Notes: generated by a model from the letters alone, not told the origin. A stretch of DNA of 64,000 bases from Euryodendron excelsum (GCA_033060915.1 CM065383.1:9392001-9456000); one strand, 5' to 3'; positions 11,698 to 23,883 are shown, counted from the first letter of the stretch. Numbers and translations: made by a program.

Positions 11698-13174
11698 TCC
11701 GACACCAACAACGAAAGGGGAATAAGAATAACAGGACTTTATATATATATATGAGACAGAGCAGGGATGACTGGTTTGAAACATCAAAGATCACCGAATC
11801 CTCTGTTCCAATGCACATGAATATCATAACAGCTTCAACGAAAACAATTTGCTCCTTTCCATCTAAAAATTGCATTAACTTAACACGCGTCACAGTAAAA
11901 TACTAAATCCAATCAAAGTAACATGATCAACATACACCGTGAACTAGATTTGCTTTATACTCAAAGTCGTGCAGGATTAAAAACACGAGATGTTAGATAC
12001 CGCAATCCATGTAAAACTGATGAGAAATTAGCTAGCTATTTAACCCCTAGAACTAATTTTTTTTCATTTTGCCCATTTTCACTTCAATGTTGCTACTTGG
12101 TAGAGGTGGTGGTGGTGGTGGGGTGGGAACAAAAGGAAAATTTAAGCCTTTTGCGCTTCAGACAAAGAAAGCATGTACACCATGATAGAGTCAAGTGCCA
12201 GCAATGCCATTTATCTAACCATGATTAATCTAATAGTATGCAAAAGGCACCTACTCAATAACATGAAGCATCCTTCTTCATACATGCAAATATGAGAACT
12301 TACCAGAGGGGAAATCATCCTTCAATCATGCACTGATGAAGCCCCCCCAAAAAGAGCAAACACACTAAGTTGCTTTTACATGTAAAGCAAAAAAAGCAGA
12401 AAAGAAAAAGCAAAAGAGATGCATGGCAGAGAATAAAGTGCTACAAGTAATAATTAATTACAATATCCCAACACTATCATTCCCCTATGCCCAATGTTTT
12501 GGCTCTTCAAGTGAATATCAACTTTAACCTTTAGATAGCTTGATACACGTTAATGATTCTATTTTCTTACCAACTTAATCTTTTAAGACAATTAGTGGTA
12601 ATATAGCATCAAGGTTCCCGTTGCAAGAAATTCAAGCCTCGCAATCTGTGATTATTCTCTCATTGTTTTTTTGTTATTTTGCGCCCTATTCTATTTGCAT
12701 CAACTTAATATGTGTTTTTGGACTCGAATCCTAACCATTTAAGCTTTTGGGACAGTATTAATTAGACCACGATCATTATTTGTTCGGCAAAGGGCAATTC
12801 AAGAGTTGTAAGTTCATGTGGTCCTGAAACAATGTAGAGAATCAGCATTTAATCCAGTCTCACTCTAGACAAGAACTACAATTTATCAGAATGTTGGGCT
12901 CAGTTCCAAAAAATTTAATCCAGTTCTCGTTGCTCTACGATAGAAACAAGAAAATATCATGTGTATTATTTATGTATGTATATATATATATATATATCAA
13001 TTTAATTATTGGGAAGTTTTAAAAATTAGACAGTCCTAAACATTTAATTTCAATTCTGTAGTACTATGGCAAAAAAAAAAAAAAAATGGAATGCTCCAGT
13101 TACGCAAATAGAGCACCAAAATCACTACGAGCAGAGCATAACTGAACAAAATGCACCTCCATTATCATGATCCC
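11698..13174. other. Intergenic DNA between solo LTR and GT34 copy 2
   Basis: No gene is supported. It holds short AT microsatellites (about 11741-11752 and 12978-12998), a GGT run near 12107-12120 and a poly(A) run at 13072-13086. The part nearest 13175 should hold the 3' UTR of GT34 copy 2. Confidence 0.45.
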
Positions 13175-14560
13175 TCAGGCCGGGAAACCAAACGGCAGAG
13201 GCGAGACGGAGGACGAATCCAGTAGGTCCGGGTGCACAAAACCATAATTACGAAGCACCTGATTATCGGCGAAATTCAAAGCCCTCTGCATGCCATCCCA
13301 GCAACTCTCACCGGAGTACATCTGGTTGTGCTTCCCACTACACGGCTGACACCCCGTGAAGTGGGTGATGAACGGCCGCCGCCAACTCCACCTCCCATAG
13401 CCGGCGTCCTTCAGATACGGCTCCCTCAGCGCAGCGTAGCTCTCGCTCACCTTCTCCGCATGCCGCCGCCTCAACCGGCGGACCTCCTCCTCTATTCCGA
13501 GGTACTTGTCGGTGATATTATCAAGCGTCCCCACAATTTCTAACCAGTACCCTTCGAAGTAATACTCGCTCTCTACGTAAATCTTGTCCGCCCATTGGTC
13601 CTTCTCTTTCAGGAGCAGGTAAACGAGACCCGACTGATCGTCCGACTCCGGGAAGAGCTTGTCCGGAAGCGTTGATCTTAGTATCTGGCCCCACTTATCG
13701 TAATCTGGGGTTTGTGGGCCCATGCTGGACCAAACCTCCATGAAATCCAACGACCACTGGCAGTTTCGTATCAGGAACACGCCGGCGTTGATGCTTACCC
13801 AACTCTTCTTCTCGTAGATCAAGCGGGTCCAGCCGTGGACGACGAGGTTGTGGTCTTTGTACCTCTCTAAGGGGAGCTTGAAGTCCATGTCAGTGATGGC
13901 GGCGTCCGAGTCGACCCACCAGATCCACTCGGCCTCCGGGTGAGCCATCATGGCGGCTCTGACCAGTGGTATTTTGGCCCAGTAAGTGTGCATTTTCGGG
14001 TGGAGCAACACGTTGTTGTAGAAGATGTCGTAGCCGTGGATTCGGCAGTAGTCGACCTTGTTCTTGAAGGACCTCAGCAGCAAATGATCGCCGATTGGGT
14101 TCTTACACGGCGACGGCTGCGACCCCGTGACGAGGAGAATTCGTTCGCCTGCTCCGGCGGTGAACGACGGATGATGCTTCAGCCATTCCCGCCGCTTCTC
14201 GTCCCAGTTTTTGATGGGCTGCTCTATGGAGTAGCTGAGTTTCGGGTCGTCGTAGAAGGTCGGATCAGGCGGATCGTGGCGCAGGTTAAAGCCCAGCGCA
14301 CCCGAGGCGCAATCTGGCGCCAACACCCCCATTGCTTCCGACGAAGAAATGGAGGTGTTCTTCCATGGATTTAATGAGTTTGAGAAACTAAAACTACGAT
14401 TCGGACTGATGAAGGAGAGAGCCCAAACCGTTAGAAGAGCCACCAAAGCTCCACCTGCGAAGAGAAGACCATCGGAAAGAGACGACGCAGCTTTGGACCG
14501 AGCTGCTTGCTTCGCGAAGGGTAGTGATGTGTGGAATTGAGACGGCTCCGGCGATGCCAT
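13175..14560 (-). CDS. GT34 family glycosyltransferase (galactomannan galactosyltransferase-like), copy 2
   Basis: An intronless 461-residue type II Golgi protein, a tandem paralogue of the gene at 6006. The chosen start is the ATG at 14560 (MASPEPSQF), which puts a cytosolic tail before the single anchor at about residues 30-52. The frame stays open for another 55 codons to 14725, but that stretch has no resemblance to the family and would place a long tail before the anchor, so it is treated as 5' UTR. The catalytic domain shows WWVDSDA (D-S-D at 217-219), then HFTGCQPCSG and FADNQVLRNYGF near the C-terminus. The two copies agree closely across the catalytic domain but differ in tail, anchor and stem. 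The substrate is inferred from the family (mannan side-chain galactosylation is the best guess). Confidence 0.93.
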   Translation of the reverse strand: MASPEPSQFHTSLPFAKQAARSKAASSLSDGLLFAGGALVALLTVWALSFISPNRSFSFSNSLNPWKNTSISSSEAMGVLAPDCASGALGFNLRHDPPDPTFYDDPKLSYSIEQPIKNWDEKRREWLKHHPSFTAGAGERILLVTGSQPSPCKNPIGDHLLLRSFKNKVDYCRIHGYDIFYNNVLLHPKMHTYWAKIPLVRAAMMAHPEAEWIWWVDSDAAITDMDFKLPLERYKDHNLVVHGWTRLIYEKKSWVSINAGVFLIRNCQWSLDFMEVWSSMGPQTPDYDKWGQILRSTLPDKLFPESDDQSGLVYLLLKEKDQWADKIYVESEYYFEGYWLEIVGTLDNITDKYLGIEEEVRRLRRRHAEKVSESYAALREPYLKDAGYGRWSWRRPFITHFTGCQPCSGKHNQMYSGESCWDGMQRALNFADNQVLRNYGFVHPDLLDSSSVSPLPFGFPA

Positions 14561-15812
14561 TTTAAGCAACGCAGCGTTTCCTGTCAGCTGTGTAACCTTT
14601 CCTTCGATTAGTAGTTGAAATTCCACACCATCTGGACTAGCACTATCCCATTTCACTTTCTCTAATAAATATTTCCTAACACAGAGAAGCGGAGAGTCGT
14701 GGCGTAATGCTGTTGTCCTGATCAAGATGAGCCAAATGGCGTGAACTGTGGCAAAAGCGGAGGCCTTTCATGGCATTCTACATTTAAGTTTTGGGTTTGT
14801 GGTGAGATATAATGTACCTGAGGAATGGACACGTTGATCTTCAACACATGGCATGTAATGTACCGACAATTTCGAATTTCGTGTTTTGAGTTTGTTTGGG
14901 AGTTGGGAAAATGTTTTCCCATTCTTTCCATCCAACTCTCGTTTTTTAACCACTTGAGACTGTCTGTGGAGGTCGGATTTCTTCCTCTTTATCAGAGAAA
15001 CTTTTATATGGTTGCACCAGTTTTTAGACGCAGAAAAAAGAGTGTAATGCTAACGGATTTTTTTTTATAGGAAACCGTTCATATTAAATTATAAAACTTA
15101 TTATTTTAATTAAATTATTCTGATGAAATTTTTTATGTAAAAATTTTATAAGAATAAAATTTTTTAAAAGAAAATTGAGAGGCTGTGACATCCAATGTTT
15201 GGATATAGCAGTTGGTCCACTGTGAAGGTTAAATTATGCTCCAAGGGCGCATAAAAGCATTTGATTATGCATTAATGCAGGGGTTGCCAAAAATATGAGG
15301 TGGTTTTATTTGTCTTCTAACAACTATATCAAGAGTAAATAGACTAATTTTCGAGAGTGAGGATCCAAAACTACATTTTGAGGAATAATTCTTTGAAGTC
15401 TAAGACTTGATCTAAAAGGTTCAATAAAATGCTAAGAATACAAACAAACTGGATGATTATAAATATTTCACAGCCGAGTGAGAATTCATACCCAAAAAAA
15501 TAAAAAAATAAATAAAAACAAAGAAAAGGAACGTCTATGTTTATCCGAATTTCCCAAGATTGTTAGTCACGTAATTGTCATAATTTATTTGGGAATCGAT
15601 ATTTGTCTGGCTATTTGCAGTTAACTTAATCGTCCTTTGCCGAAACACCCACAGTGAAGGTTCAAGAAATCCAAGGGTCTGGGCCGTTTGGCCATGTGAT
15701 TGTCTGACGCGGGTGGCCCCTAACGGGAAATTTTTTGTTGTTTCCCTGCCTTCTGTGTTACGAAGCATGACTCTCTGGATAAATATTTTCAGTATTTTCA
15801 CTAAAATAAAAA
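14561..15812. other. 5' flank of GT34 copy 2 and intergenic DNA
   Basis: It holds the upstream in-frame extension of GT34 copy 2 (to 14725) and presumably its promoter. No promoter motif was convincing. No other gene was seen before the tRNA at 15813. Confidence 0.4.
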
Positions 15813-15886
15813 GCTCTCGTAGCTCAGTTGGTTAGAGCACCCGTTTAGTAAGCGGGAGGTCTTGAGTTCGACTCTCAACAAGAGCA
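15813..15886 (+). tRNA. tRNA-Thr (anticodon AGU)
   Basis: A 74-nt cloverleaf. The acceptor stem is GCTCTCG/CAAGAGC with one C-A mismatch at the sixth pair. The D arm is GCTC/GAGC and the anticodon stem CCCGT/GCGGG. The loop TTAGTAA puts anticodon AGT at 15847-15849. The T arm is TTGAG/CTCAA with loop TTCGACT, and the discriminator is A. There is no intron. The internal A box (TAGCTCAGTTGG) and B box (AGTTCGACTCT) are present. It should decode ACU/ACC threonine codons after A-to-I editing. The C-A mismatch may lower its quality score but does not break the fold. Confidence 0.95.
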
Positions 15887-15892
15887 TGTCAG

Positions 15893-15898
15893 TTTTTT
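15893..15898 (+). terminator. RNA polymerase III terminator of tRNA-Thr
   Basis: A run of six T residues begins seven bases after the tRNA 3' end, the usual stop signal for RNA polymerase III. Confidence 0.8.
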
Positions 15899-16713
15899 CT
15901 CTGACTTTTGATTTCCTTATCTTTTCTCTTCCTCTCTGTTAACAATCATCACATTTTCAGGGTTTAGATATCTTTTTGTGTAAAATTTTTGATGTCCAAA
16001 TGTCGCACATGGACCAAAATGGAGATAAGACGCATTAGAATCCAAACTAAGTTTCAGACCAAATCAATCTTCCAAGCTGTGGAATTTCAAGACTACATAA
16101 ACCATAATTGGAGTCTGAGCTTATTTCAACTTTAGAACTGGTCTCTGGCTGGCTGGCTGACTGGTAGGCAGGCTTTCATGCTTAAGGATTCATGAAGATG
16201 TCCCAAAATCAGACATCTGTTTTGTCATTTGGCATTTTTCAATCCACAAGTCGAACATGTTTTAATAATAACAATAAATTGCAAATCTAGCTGATAATAA
16301 TGTGAAGAAACTGGTACCAATACTGGGGTTAAAATTGAAGATTCCGCCGCTGGCAGTCAAGCCCATTTTGAAGTGTGAATTAAACAAACATAAGACTAGC
16401 TTGATTGGTGCTCAATGCTCACAACCTCAGCTAACCAACGAAATACAAATAGCAGTTCAATTACCAACTTTCATGGCATCCAAGAACAGAACAGTTTTAA
16501 ATGGTGAAAGAGGTAAAAAAAAGAAAGTCTCAACATATCAATCTGTAAGGTCAACACAATTCCAACATTTCATCAATGAAGAAGTTTAGACTGTAACAAC
16601 GGGGCAGATTCTCACCCAACTACAATTATATGCACGGCTAATCACATATTAATACACCAGCAATACATAAAGATCCAACCCTCTGGTTCATCTACTCAAC
16701 GACGACAAATTTT
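15899..16713. other. Spacer between tRNA-Thr and the HHP gene
   Basis: No gene is supported. A 95-codon open frame at 16302-16589 has no domain or codon pattern that suggests a protein, and part of this stretch should be the HHP 3' UTR. Confidence 0.4.
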
Positions 16714-19700
16714 TTAACACCCCTCCAGGTCCCGCCACCTGAGGTATACTAGCCCGGCACGGTAATGCGTGTAAGCCCCTGCCACTACCAATACATGGAA
16801 AAGCTGGTGGCTGTGCCCTGCAATGTCAAATTTCCCAGGCATCCATCGCTCTGGAATCCTTGTGGCATAAATTAGAGCCCCAATTCCATAAAATGCCCCC
16901 ATCAATACCTCGTACCCAGTCGTGTGCAGTGCCTCAGGCCGGTTCCAGAACAAGATAAGCTTGTGCAGAATGGGAGCTATCCCCGACAAGCCCATCGCCA
17001 TGAAAAGGGATGTGCGAATAGTACGGTATTCAGGTTTTTGGAAGACTGGAAGGAGAGAAACCAAGATTGTGCCAATTCCCAAAAGGGTTATGAATCCCAG
17101 GTATAGAGTGCAGAAGAAAGGGTTGCACATGAATGAATAGTAGACAAGAGGATAGAAGGAGGTTGAGATGAGAGCTGCAATCCCAGCATAGTCAAGCCTA
17201 AGCATGACGTATGACAACCGCTCAGAATGGCATGAGAGTAGGTGGCAGGCACTGCTAGAAAGCAAGCAAAACATGGCCCCACCCAAGAAAGCAAAGAATG
17301 GCCACCGCGTGATTGGCCTCAACATCAAGGGTGCTATCTTGTTCGCCACATCCTCCTTCACACTACGCTGCATTTAAACAAATAACAGTCACAGTATCAG
17401 CCACATTTGACATTCAGGAAACAACAAAAACATTCTATACTTCTTTACAAGAACAGGAATAAGATTTCTAAACACTTTAAAGTATCAGATGCAATCTAAG
17501 TACAAAACTGGTCACCAAAAGTTTGCAACTACTAGAACTGAGAGGTTCCTCTTGGAAAAACATCACAAGGCAAAGCAGATGATATCACGTGATAATAATG
17601 GCATGTGGCAGGAACAATGTGAGCTGTCATACTACAATGCATTATGTTTCAACCTTCAAATATTAGCCATGTTTCATATACTTTGGACCAAGATTTCAGT
17701 ATCTGTGAGAACTCTCGTGTAGATACTCCTATCCTGTTATTACAAAAGGATACAACACGGGTGAAATTTTATTTCCATTTCTTATTACTTGTAAGTGACT
17801 ATAACTATAAAAGCTCGTTATGCCTTTGCTTGCACATGTAGGCATTCCCCCTCTGTGAGGTCAGAAACATGGCCCCAGATAATGCAAAATTGCCAAAAAA
17901 AAATTTTAATGTCATAAAAAGGTGTCTTCAATCAAAATCACATGAGATCTTGCTCAAAAAGACTAGAAGAAGAAGCCAGAAAACCAGATTCCACATAGGA
18001 GCAAAATCCCAATTGTCATTGATTAACCACCAAAAGATGTTATTAACTTCTACAAGCTCAGTCTAAACAAATTTCTCAGACAACGATACTAAGATCCATG
18101 TATCTGCCACACAAGCATAGCTGTTGCATCACAATTGAATGAATGTAGTTCAACGCATAGACCTCTAAAAGGTGTGCTTGAATATGTTTGACACAACATG
18201 AATTCCTTGTAAGAGGGTAAAGTAACATCACCAGCTCAACATTATAGTGCCCAAAATACTTCTTGACAAGAAATGATGCATGGTTAAATGAAGACACCCT
18301 AGGAAACACAGACAGGCTACACGAACATGACATGACATGGATACGCCAATACGAAAATTTTCAAAAAATACAAAACATGACACGGGGGGACATGACAAAA
18401 ATGCATATTTTATATAATTTTTGACATCACATAAACATGATTATATAACTCAAAAATAATGAAAAAAATTACAAGATAACACTGATTAAAATTAAAAACC
18501 TTGTATTCCATAATAGCTTAAACATCAAATCAAGTATAGATACACATAGTTTTTACTTTACAATTAGATCACAATTTATTTTCTTGAAAATTGTTACGTG
18601 TTCTATATGTGTCCCTCAAGTGTCCGAAATGGGTCCAGTACTAAAAAATTTAATAATAATGGGACACGTTTGGACGCATGTCTGATGAGCATCATATCCG
18701 ACACAGACACACGTTCTTAAAAGTGTTTGTACTTCTTAGTAGACACCATTATGAAGGCTTTCCCATCATGATATGTTAAAAGAGTTTGACGTTCTACTCT
18801 AATGCAAATCCTTGGAAGTTAGGAGACATGAACAAGAAAATATGAGCTAAAAAAGAAACTGAAGAGGGAAAAGTACAACCAAATTATAACAGACTCATTT
18901 ATTCACTTCATCAAAGTGAGAAGTGGTGACAGTATTTCCCAGTAGAATATGCTGATACAATACCAACGCTATTACTAATATGCATGCACCAATTCAGCCT
19001 GGGTACAGCTTCTAGGACAGTATGAGACAAATGGCTACATTTAACTACCTAAATTGACAAAGAAAGTACTAATAGTGCGCCTCAGTAAGATTCAGCATGG
19101 GAAAATGGAATAGGATGTTCTCATGACAACCTATCAAGTAAAAATATAGATTTGCTCATTATTGGTTGATTGGTGAATATTTTACTATCAGCCACAAGCA
19201 CAAAGGAAGAAGAACTGTACCAGAACACAGACATCAGTGTGGTTGCCATGAAATAATCGCTCAGGCAAACAGTTAGTGAGGAGTTCTACAATATGCCAAG
19301 TCGATGGTGATGGTAGCATATCCATTGAAGGCAATGAATTCGATAGCTCCTCACGAAGTCTCTGCAAATCAGGCATGTTGGGTAAGGAAGGCAAGCAAGC
19401 CAAAAGTTCTGCATGCAGCTTGTGCAGATCAGCATTTTTCAGCACATCAGGGAAATGCTGTAGGGTGTGGAGATCCACAACCTGTGGAACCTTCATTGCA
19501 GTGTATATCGTTAAGGAAAGAAAAAGGAAGAAGCCTATCAAATGCCTGCAGCGAAAACAATTTATGATTTAAGGCAAGGAAGGTTACAGCAGGAGGAAAC
19601 ATCAATAAGTTCCATACTAACAAAAAAGGAAAAGAAAACATACACACACGAAGTAGAAAGAGGAAATAATCCAACAAAAAAAAAGGAAAAAGAAAAGCAT

Positions 19701-22376
19701 CTCCCATCTCTGAACTGAAAGATCACAAATCATCTGAACAACCTATTTACAGCCATTTATAGCAGTGAAAAAGAACCAAGAGTTGCAAGAGAACAAACCT
19801 CACTCAGAGTTTCTAAATAGTGGTTATTAGGAAGAAACCGAGGTATATTAGTTTTGTGAAAACATTAAGAATCAAACATTTTAGCAAGATTTCCTATTAA
19901 AAAAACATTTTTACAAGGAGACAATTCAGTGGGTTTTGAAAACCCAGCTATATTGTTGAAAAGACACACAGAGTACCTGTAAGCCACAAATATTCTCCGC
20001 CTACTCCGAGTAATACATGGCACCTAAAGAACAAGGATGTGAAAAAAGAATCATAAAATCCTACCCAACCCCCATCCTCCACCCCTATGAGGCTAGCAGA
20101 ATGAGAAAAAAATAATAAATATTATAATCACTGTTTATATATGCGGACCAAGAGCCTAGGGTTGACTAGGGCGTGGGCCCGTCTTGGAGTCCTGGCAGTC
20201 GCTGAGAATAACTCACTCAAGTCTCCTGACTGTAGAGGGGCGAGAACCAAGGGTAGACAAGAGAGAGAAAAATTCACGAGCCTATGGCAGCTTATGTAAT
20301 AAATGTGACTAAGTTGTCTCTGTTTTTCATAAATGTGCTGAGAGTATTTATAGTGAGTAGTGATTGACACTGTGGACATGTGGCGCCCCTTGACTAGGCA
20401 GGCCTGAACCCCGCCATCATGACCTAGAGAAGTCATATCAGGGGCCGCGGCTGGCGATTAGATGCACACTCTGCCATGGTGTCAGGCAATTGTCCAGCCA
20501 TGGCTCACCAAGTGTCCATTGTATTAAATGTGCGCCGAGTCAGCATTTAATGTTTAAGATACGGTATTCGAGTAGTTTTGAAGGTAGATCTCTCTCTTTT
20601 AGCTAGTTGATGGGATTGGTTCCCCACGCGCTCATGAAGTGCACGGCTCAACTCCCTTTGGTCCTAACTCCGTTCCATTGCCCATGGAGAGGGGTCCCGA
20701 GTGAGGGTGAGTTTGACAGTGAGCCTGTTCGATAGTGAGGCGCAGAGCCTTGAGGCATGCTAGGCGCGGGACCTATCTTGCACAAGTGCTCATTTTGACT
20801 AGAGTCGTGCAGGCGCAGGGCTTGGCTTAAGTGAAACTCTTGGAGCTGTTTGAACGAGGCTTAGTGGTGGGGCGTTAAGCCTGCCGCAGGGGCGCAGGCG
20901 CCGTGCCGGTTTGTCCAAGCATGGTTCCGACCCATGTTTGACTTTGAGGTTTCAAGGGGCTCACGTGGTCTGCTAGGTGGACAAGCAAGGTGCCATGTGG
21001 CACCCACTACCTGGGTACCTACAATCACTACCTCCCCTGTAAATGAAGTTCCCACTACTCTAATTGTTCATAAATTCTATTATAAGCACAGTGAATAATT
21101 ATGCAAAGATAAACCTTAACTTTATACTCTTTTACACTAATAGAAAGGTAAGCTTCAAATGCCGGCTAACTTAGGGGGTGACAAATAGAAAAGTAACAAA
21201 TGTGCAGTGTTGTTCTGCATGTTCTTGCTATCTTCATCAATCAAAAGTCAGACCAAACTCTCATTCATCCTTCAAACTGCAAAATAAAAGATATCTAATA
21301 AATATAGTTTTTCTTCAGTTTGGCACGTCGTATGCAAACTACAGAGGACATCCATTGAGACAAAAAACCAAGGCATAAGGCCCACACCCATAACATCGAT
21401 GCAAACCGCTGCTCCTGAAGCAACAACAGAAGAAAACAATTCTGGGTACAAACCAACATGTTCTCATAGGAACAGTAGCAATGTTAAAAGTGCAACTAAA
21501 AACTAAGCTCGAAACTTTGCAATTGAGGTCTTATGATTCAGAACGAAAAACCAGCTCGGTTCTATCATAATCAGACCAGACCAAGCCCAAGGCTCAGTAA
21601 AGTAATTCATGTAAATCTAAAAGTTCTTTTCTCTTTTGCCTTAAGGAGGGTAAATAATTTTGAAACCTCAAGATCAAAGACAAATTCTAAAGCCGTATCT
21701 AAGAGGAGTGATGAGAGCCCATGGAGATGCAATCACTTGTGTAGGGAGATCTTGAACTTGAGAGCAATTTTGGGTGCTTCATGAAGCCCCTCACTAATTC
21801 CCTTCCACCTTCCCCTCAAACCTGACAACTACTTGCACTCAGATGATATATCTTCTTCTTATGTGTGCACACTTTTCTTTCAAAATCTTGGCAATATTCA
21901 TTAAATGCGTCAAGATTTACATAATTCACTAACAACATTAACAGAAGAAAGCAAAGGTAATACAGTGCAAAGAAATAAAAGCACTTACCAAAAAATAAAA
22001 TAGAAAGAGCAACTTTAATGAACAGCAAAGAATTCGATGACATTGTAGGCTTTGTAGCACAATATAGCAACCATGAACTCTCTGAAAATAAAAAAGGGGT
22101 TTGGTGCAATTCTTACGTCCAGACATTGAGGGTTTCGTTATGAATGGTGAAGACGCTCAGTAAAACCTGCTTTAACGGCCATTCCGACCGATAATGACCA
22201 ACAATGAACTCATTGTCCCTCAAATACCCAGGCAATGAGTGGTACTCCACCAGCTGGTACTTCACCTTCTTCCACAATCTCTTCCCCGTCCCTTCCTTCG
22301 GAGAACACTCGCGTGGACTCTCACTCGATTCGGCACACACCCTTGAATCCTCACAAATTTGTCGATCATTACCCAT
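16714..22376 (-). CDS. Heptahelical transmembrane protein (HHP; PAQR/AdipoR family), three exons
   Basis: Exons are 22117-22376, 19221-19545 and 16714-17367. The splice sites are AC|GTAAGA, CTGCAG|G, CTG|GTACAG and ATGCAG|C. The phases join to a 412-residue protein with no internal stop. Exon 1 encodes the cytosolic N-terminus ending in HNETLNVWT. Exon 2 adds the first membrane helix (HLIGFFLFLSLTIYTAM) and a Leu-rich luminal insert of about 85 residues ending HGNHTDVCVL. Exon 3 carries the remaining helices. PAQR metal-site residues are visible: H237/H242 in ACHLLSCHS, D254 in RLDYAG and the HSHQLFH box from residue 380. Plant HHPs are membrane receptors linked to ABA, sugar and cold responses, and animal relatives have ceramidase-like activity. 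The ligand here is unknown. A 5' UTR intron is possible, because AACAG lies just before the ATG. Confidence 0.92.
17368..19220 (-). other. HHP intron 2 (1853 bp)
   Basis: Bounded by GTACAG and ATGCAG on the minus strand. Around 18300-18720 are repeated GACACG/ACATGAC strings resembling a degraded transposable element, but no ends or duplications could be fixed. Confidence 0.75.
19546..22116 (-). other. HHP intron 1 (2571 bp)
   Basis: Bounded by GTAAGA (22116) and CTGCAG (19546) on the minus strand. It contains the GC-richer LTR-like block at about 20140-21183. The remainder is AT-rich with no other gene. Confidence 0.8.
20140..21183 (-). mobile_element. LTR-like fragment inside HHP intron 1
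   Basis: A block of about 1 kb that is clearly richer in G and C than the surrounding intron. Read on the minus strand it starts TGTCACCCCCTAAG at 21183, a common LTR start. No matching TG end or 5-bp duplication was found at the left side, so the left border is approximate and the element may be truncated. There is no pol or gag remnant. Confidence 0.45.
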
Positions 22377-22845
22377 CTCTGTTCAGATCAATTAAGCAAA
22401 AAAAATAGGTAGATCAACGTAAATTCACATATAAACACACGACCAAATGGGGCAGTCACGAATTCATACTGACATACATATTTATATGAATAAATAAAGC
22501 ACCTGAAATGGAAGAAGACTGCCGGCGAAGAAGACCCAGAAGGGGATTCTTGATATATAAACCTGCCAATCGATGTCGTTGAGAGAATATATTTCAAACG
22601 GAGATAACTACACGAGGGTTTGTCATCGAATGATAGTAATCCAAATAAAAGGTAAGAAAGTACCGAAAAATCTCAGACCGCTAGTAGATGGTAATAGAAT
22701 CGAGTTTTGGCACAAGGCGTCCGAATGTTCACCGCCACCGATGCGGAGATGCCTACGAAAGATGCCTTCAGATAGATGCGGAGATGCCGAGGTTGATTCT
22801 TTGTTTGATTTTGGTTACGGATTTGGCACGATCACTAGAACAAGG
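22377..22845 (-). promoter_or_regulatory. 5' UTR and proximal promoter region of HHP
   Basis: This stretch separates the HHP start codon from the solo LTR at 22851. A possible 5' UTR intron acceptor (GAACAG) lies within ten bases of the ATG. No TATA box was convincing. Confidence 0.35.
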
Positions 22846-22850
22846 AAAGG

Positions 22851-23878
22851 TGTCACGGGTTGCCACTTGTGACACGTCGAGGCTGCGAGGGATCTTGGCG
22901 TGAGGTATGTCTGAGCATGATTGGCCGGTGGTATGACAATCTCGTAATTTATATTTTTCATATTTATTGGATTTATAGATTATGACTCCTCGAGGGGGTA
23001 GGATGTTTCTTCCTATCAGTTTGGAGATGGCTCAGAATACTATTATAAAGGGGGGCATGGTGTTGACTCTACCACCCTCTGGTGCTACCGAAAGGGACAG
23101 CATTCAAGTGAGTCCCCCAAGGGAGTGGGCGAGACTTGGGGGCCGGTTGTGGCACGTGACTGCAGTTCTCATGCTAGTCAAGGGCTACATGGGCGGCATT
23201 GTGTCCAGTAGGACAGATGTTGGGCATTAACGTTGAGGATGGGGTTGTGGCATTCGCACCCGCTACGCCATAATTATAAAGTGGTGGGGCTTATGTTCAT
23301 GACGGATTGGACCTCGGTGTGCACTCTTGCATGCCATGTGTCTTGTGTGCACTTGCGCATTGGGTTCACGCTTGTGCACACGGTCGCTTGGTTTGGCTAG
23401 CATTGGTGCGCGGGGCACTATGTTGTGGGCTTAACAGTCGCTATTCGGTGGTGTCTTTCCTTGCGGGCAACCTTGACGCGGGGCGCTAAGAGCTTCAAGG
23501 ACGGAGGCGTTGTGCCTAACAGGTAATGCTTGGCTGACGCGCACATGTCTAGTTGCACATGACCATCTGGCTTGTGTTTCGAGAGGGACTAGTGCTAAGC
23601 ACATTACTTGCCGTGTGTGCGCACATTTGAGTATGACGTTGCTATCGCCTATAGCTTGGGTTGCCTTATGGCTTGAGCATCAGAGGTCCGTGCTTAAAGA
23701 GTTATGCGGAGCATTACGGATGGATCTTGGACAAGCGCATAATCTTATGTCTTGGTGTTTGAGTTTGGCGGGACTATTGCTTGGAGCATAGTCGCCTCAC
23801 GGGTGTATTCCGCTGCGTATGATTATGGCGGGTCGCATTACTGTCCCCGTGTAGCACCCAGCCTGCCAGCCCGTGACA
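22851..23878. mobile_element. Solo LTR-type element, 1028 bp
   Basis: The element starts TGTCACGGGTTG and ends CAGCCCGTGACA, so the outer nine bases TGTCACGGG form a perfect inverted repeat. A perfect 5-bp duplication AAAGG flanks it (22846-22850 and 23879-23883). TG...CA ends plus a 5-bp duplication fit an LTR. There is no internal retroelement coding sequence, so a solo LTR is the simplest reading. It has higher GC content than its surroundings and lies 0.47 kb upstream of the HHP start codon. Confidence 0.8.
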
Positions 23879-23883
23879 AAAGG

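Noticed and set aside
13940..14374. 144-codon plus-strand frame over GT34 copy 2
   Set aside because: A shadow frame of a well-supported minus-strand gene, with no domain.
14561..14725. 55-codon in-frame upstream extension of GT34 copy 2
   Set aside because: It does not look like a Golgi cytosolic tail, has no counterpart in copy 1, and the ATG at 14560 gives the normal family length.
16302..16589. 95-codon plus-strand frame near the HHP 3' end
   Set aside because: No domain, no neighbouring exon signals and likely overlap with the HHP 3' UTR.
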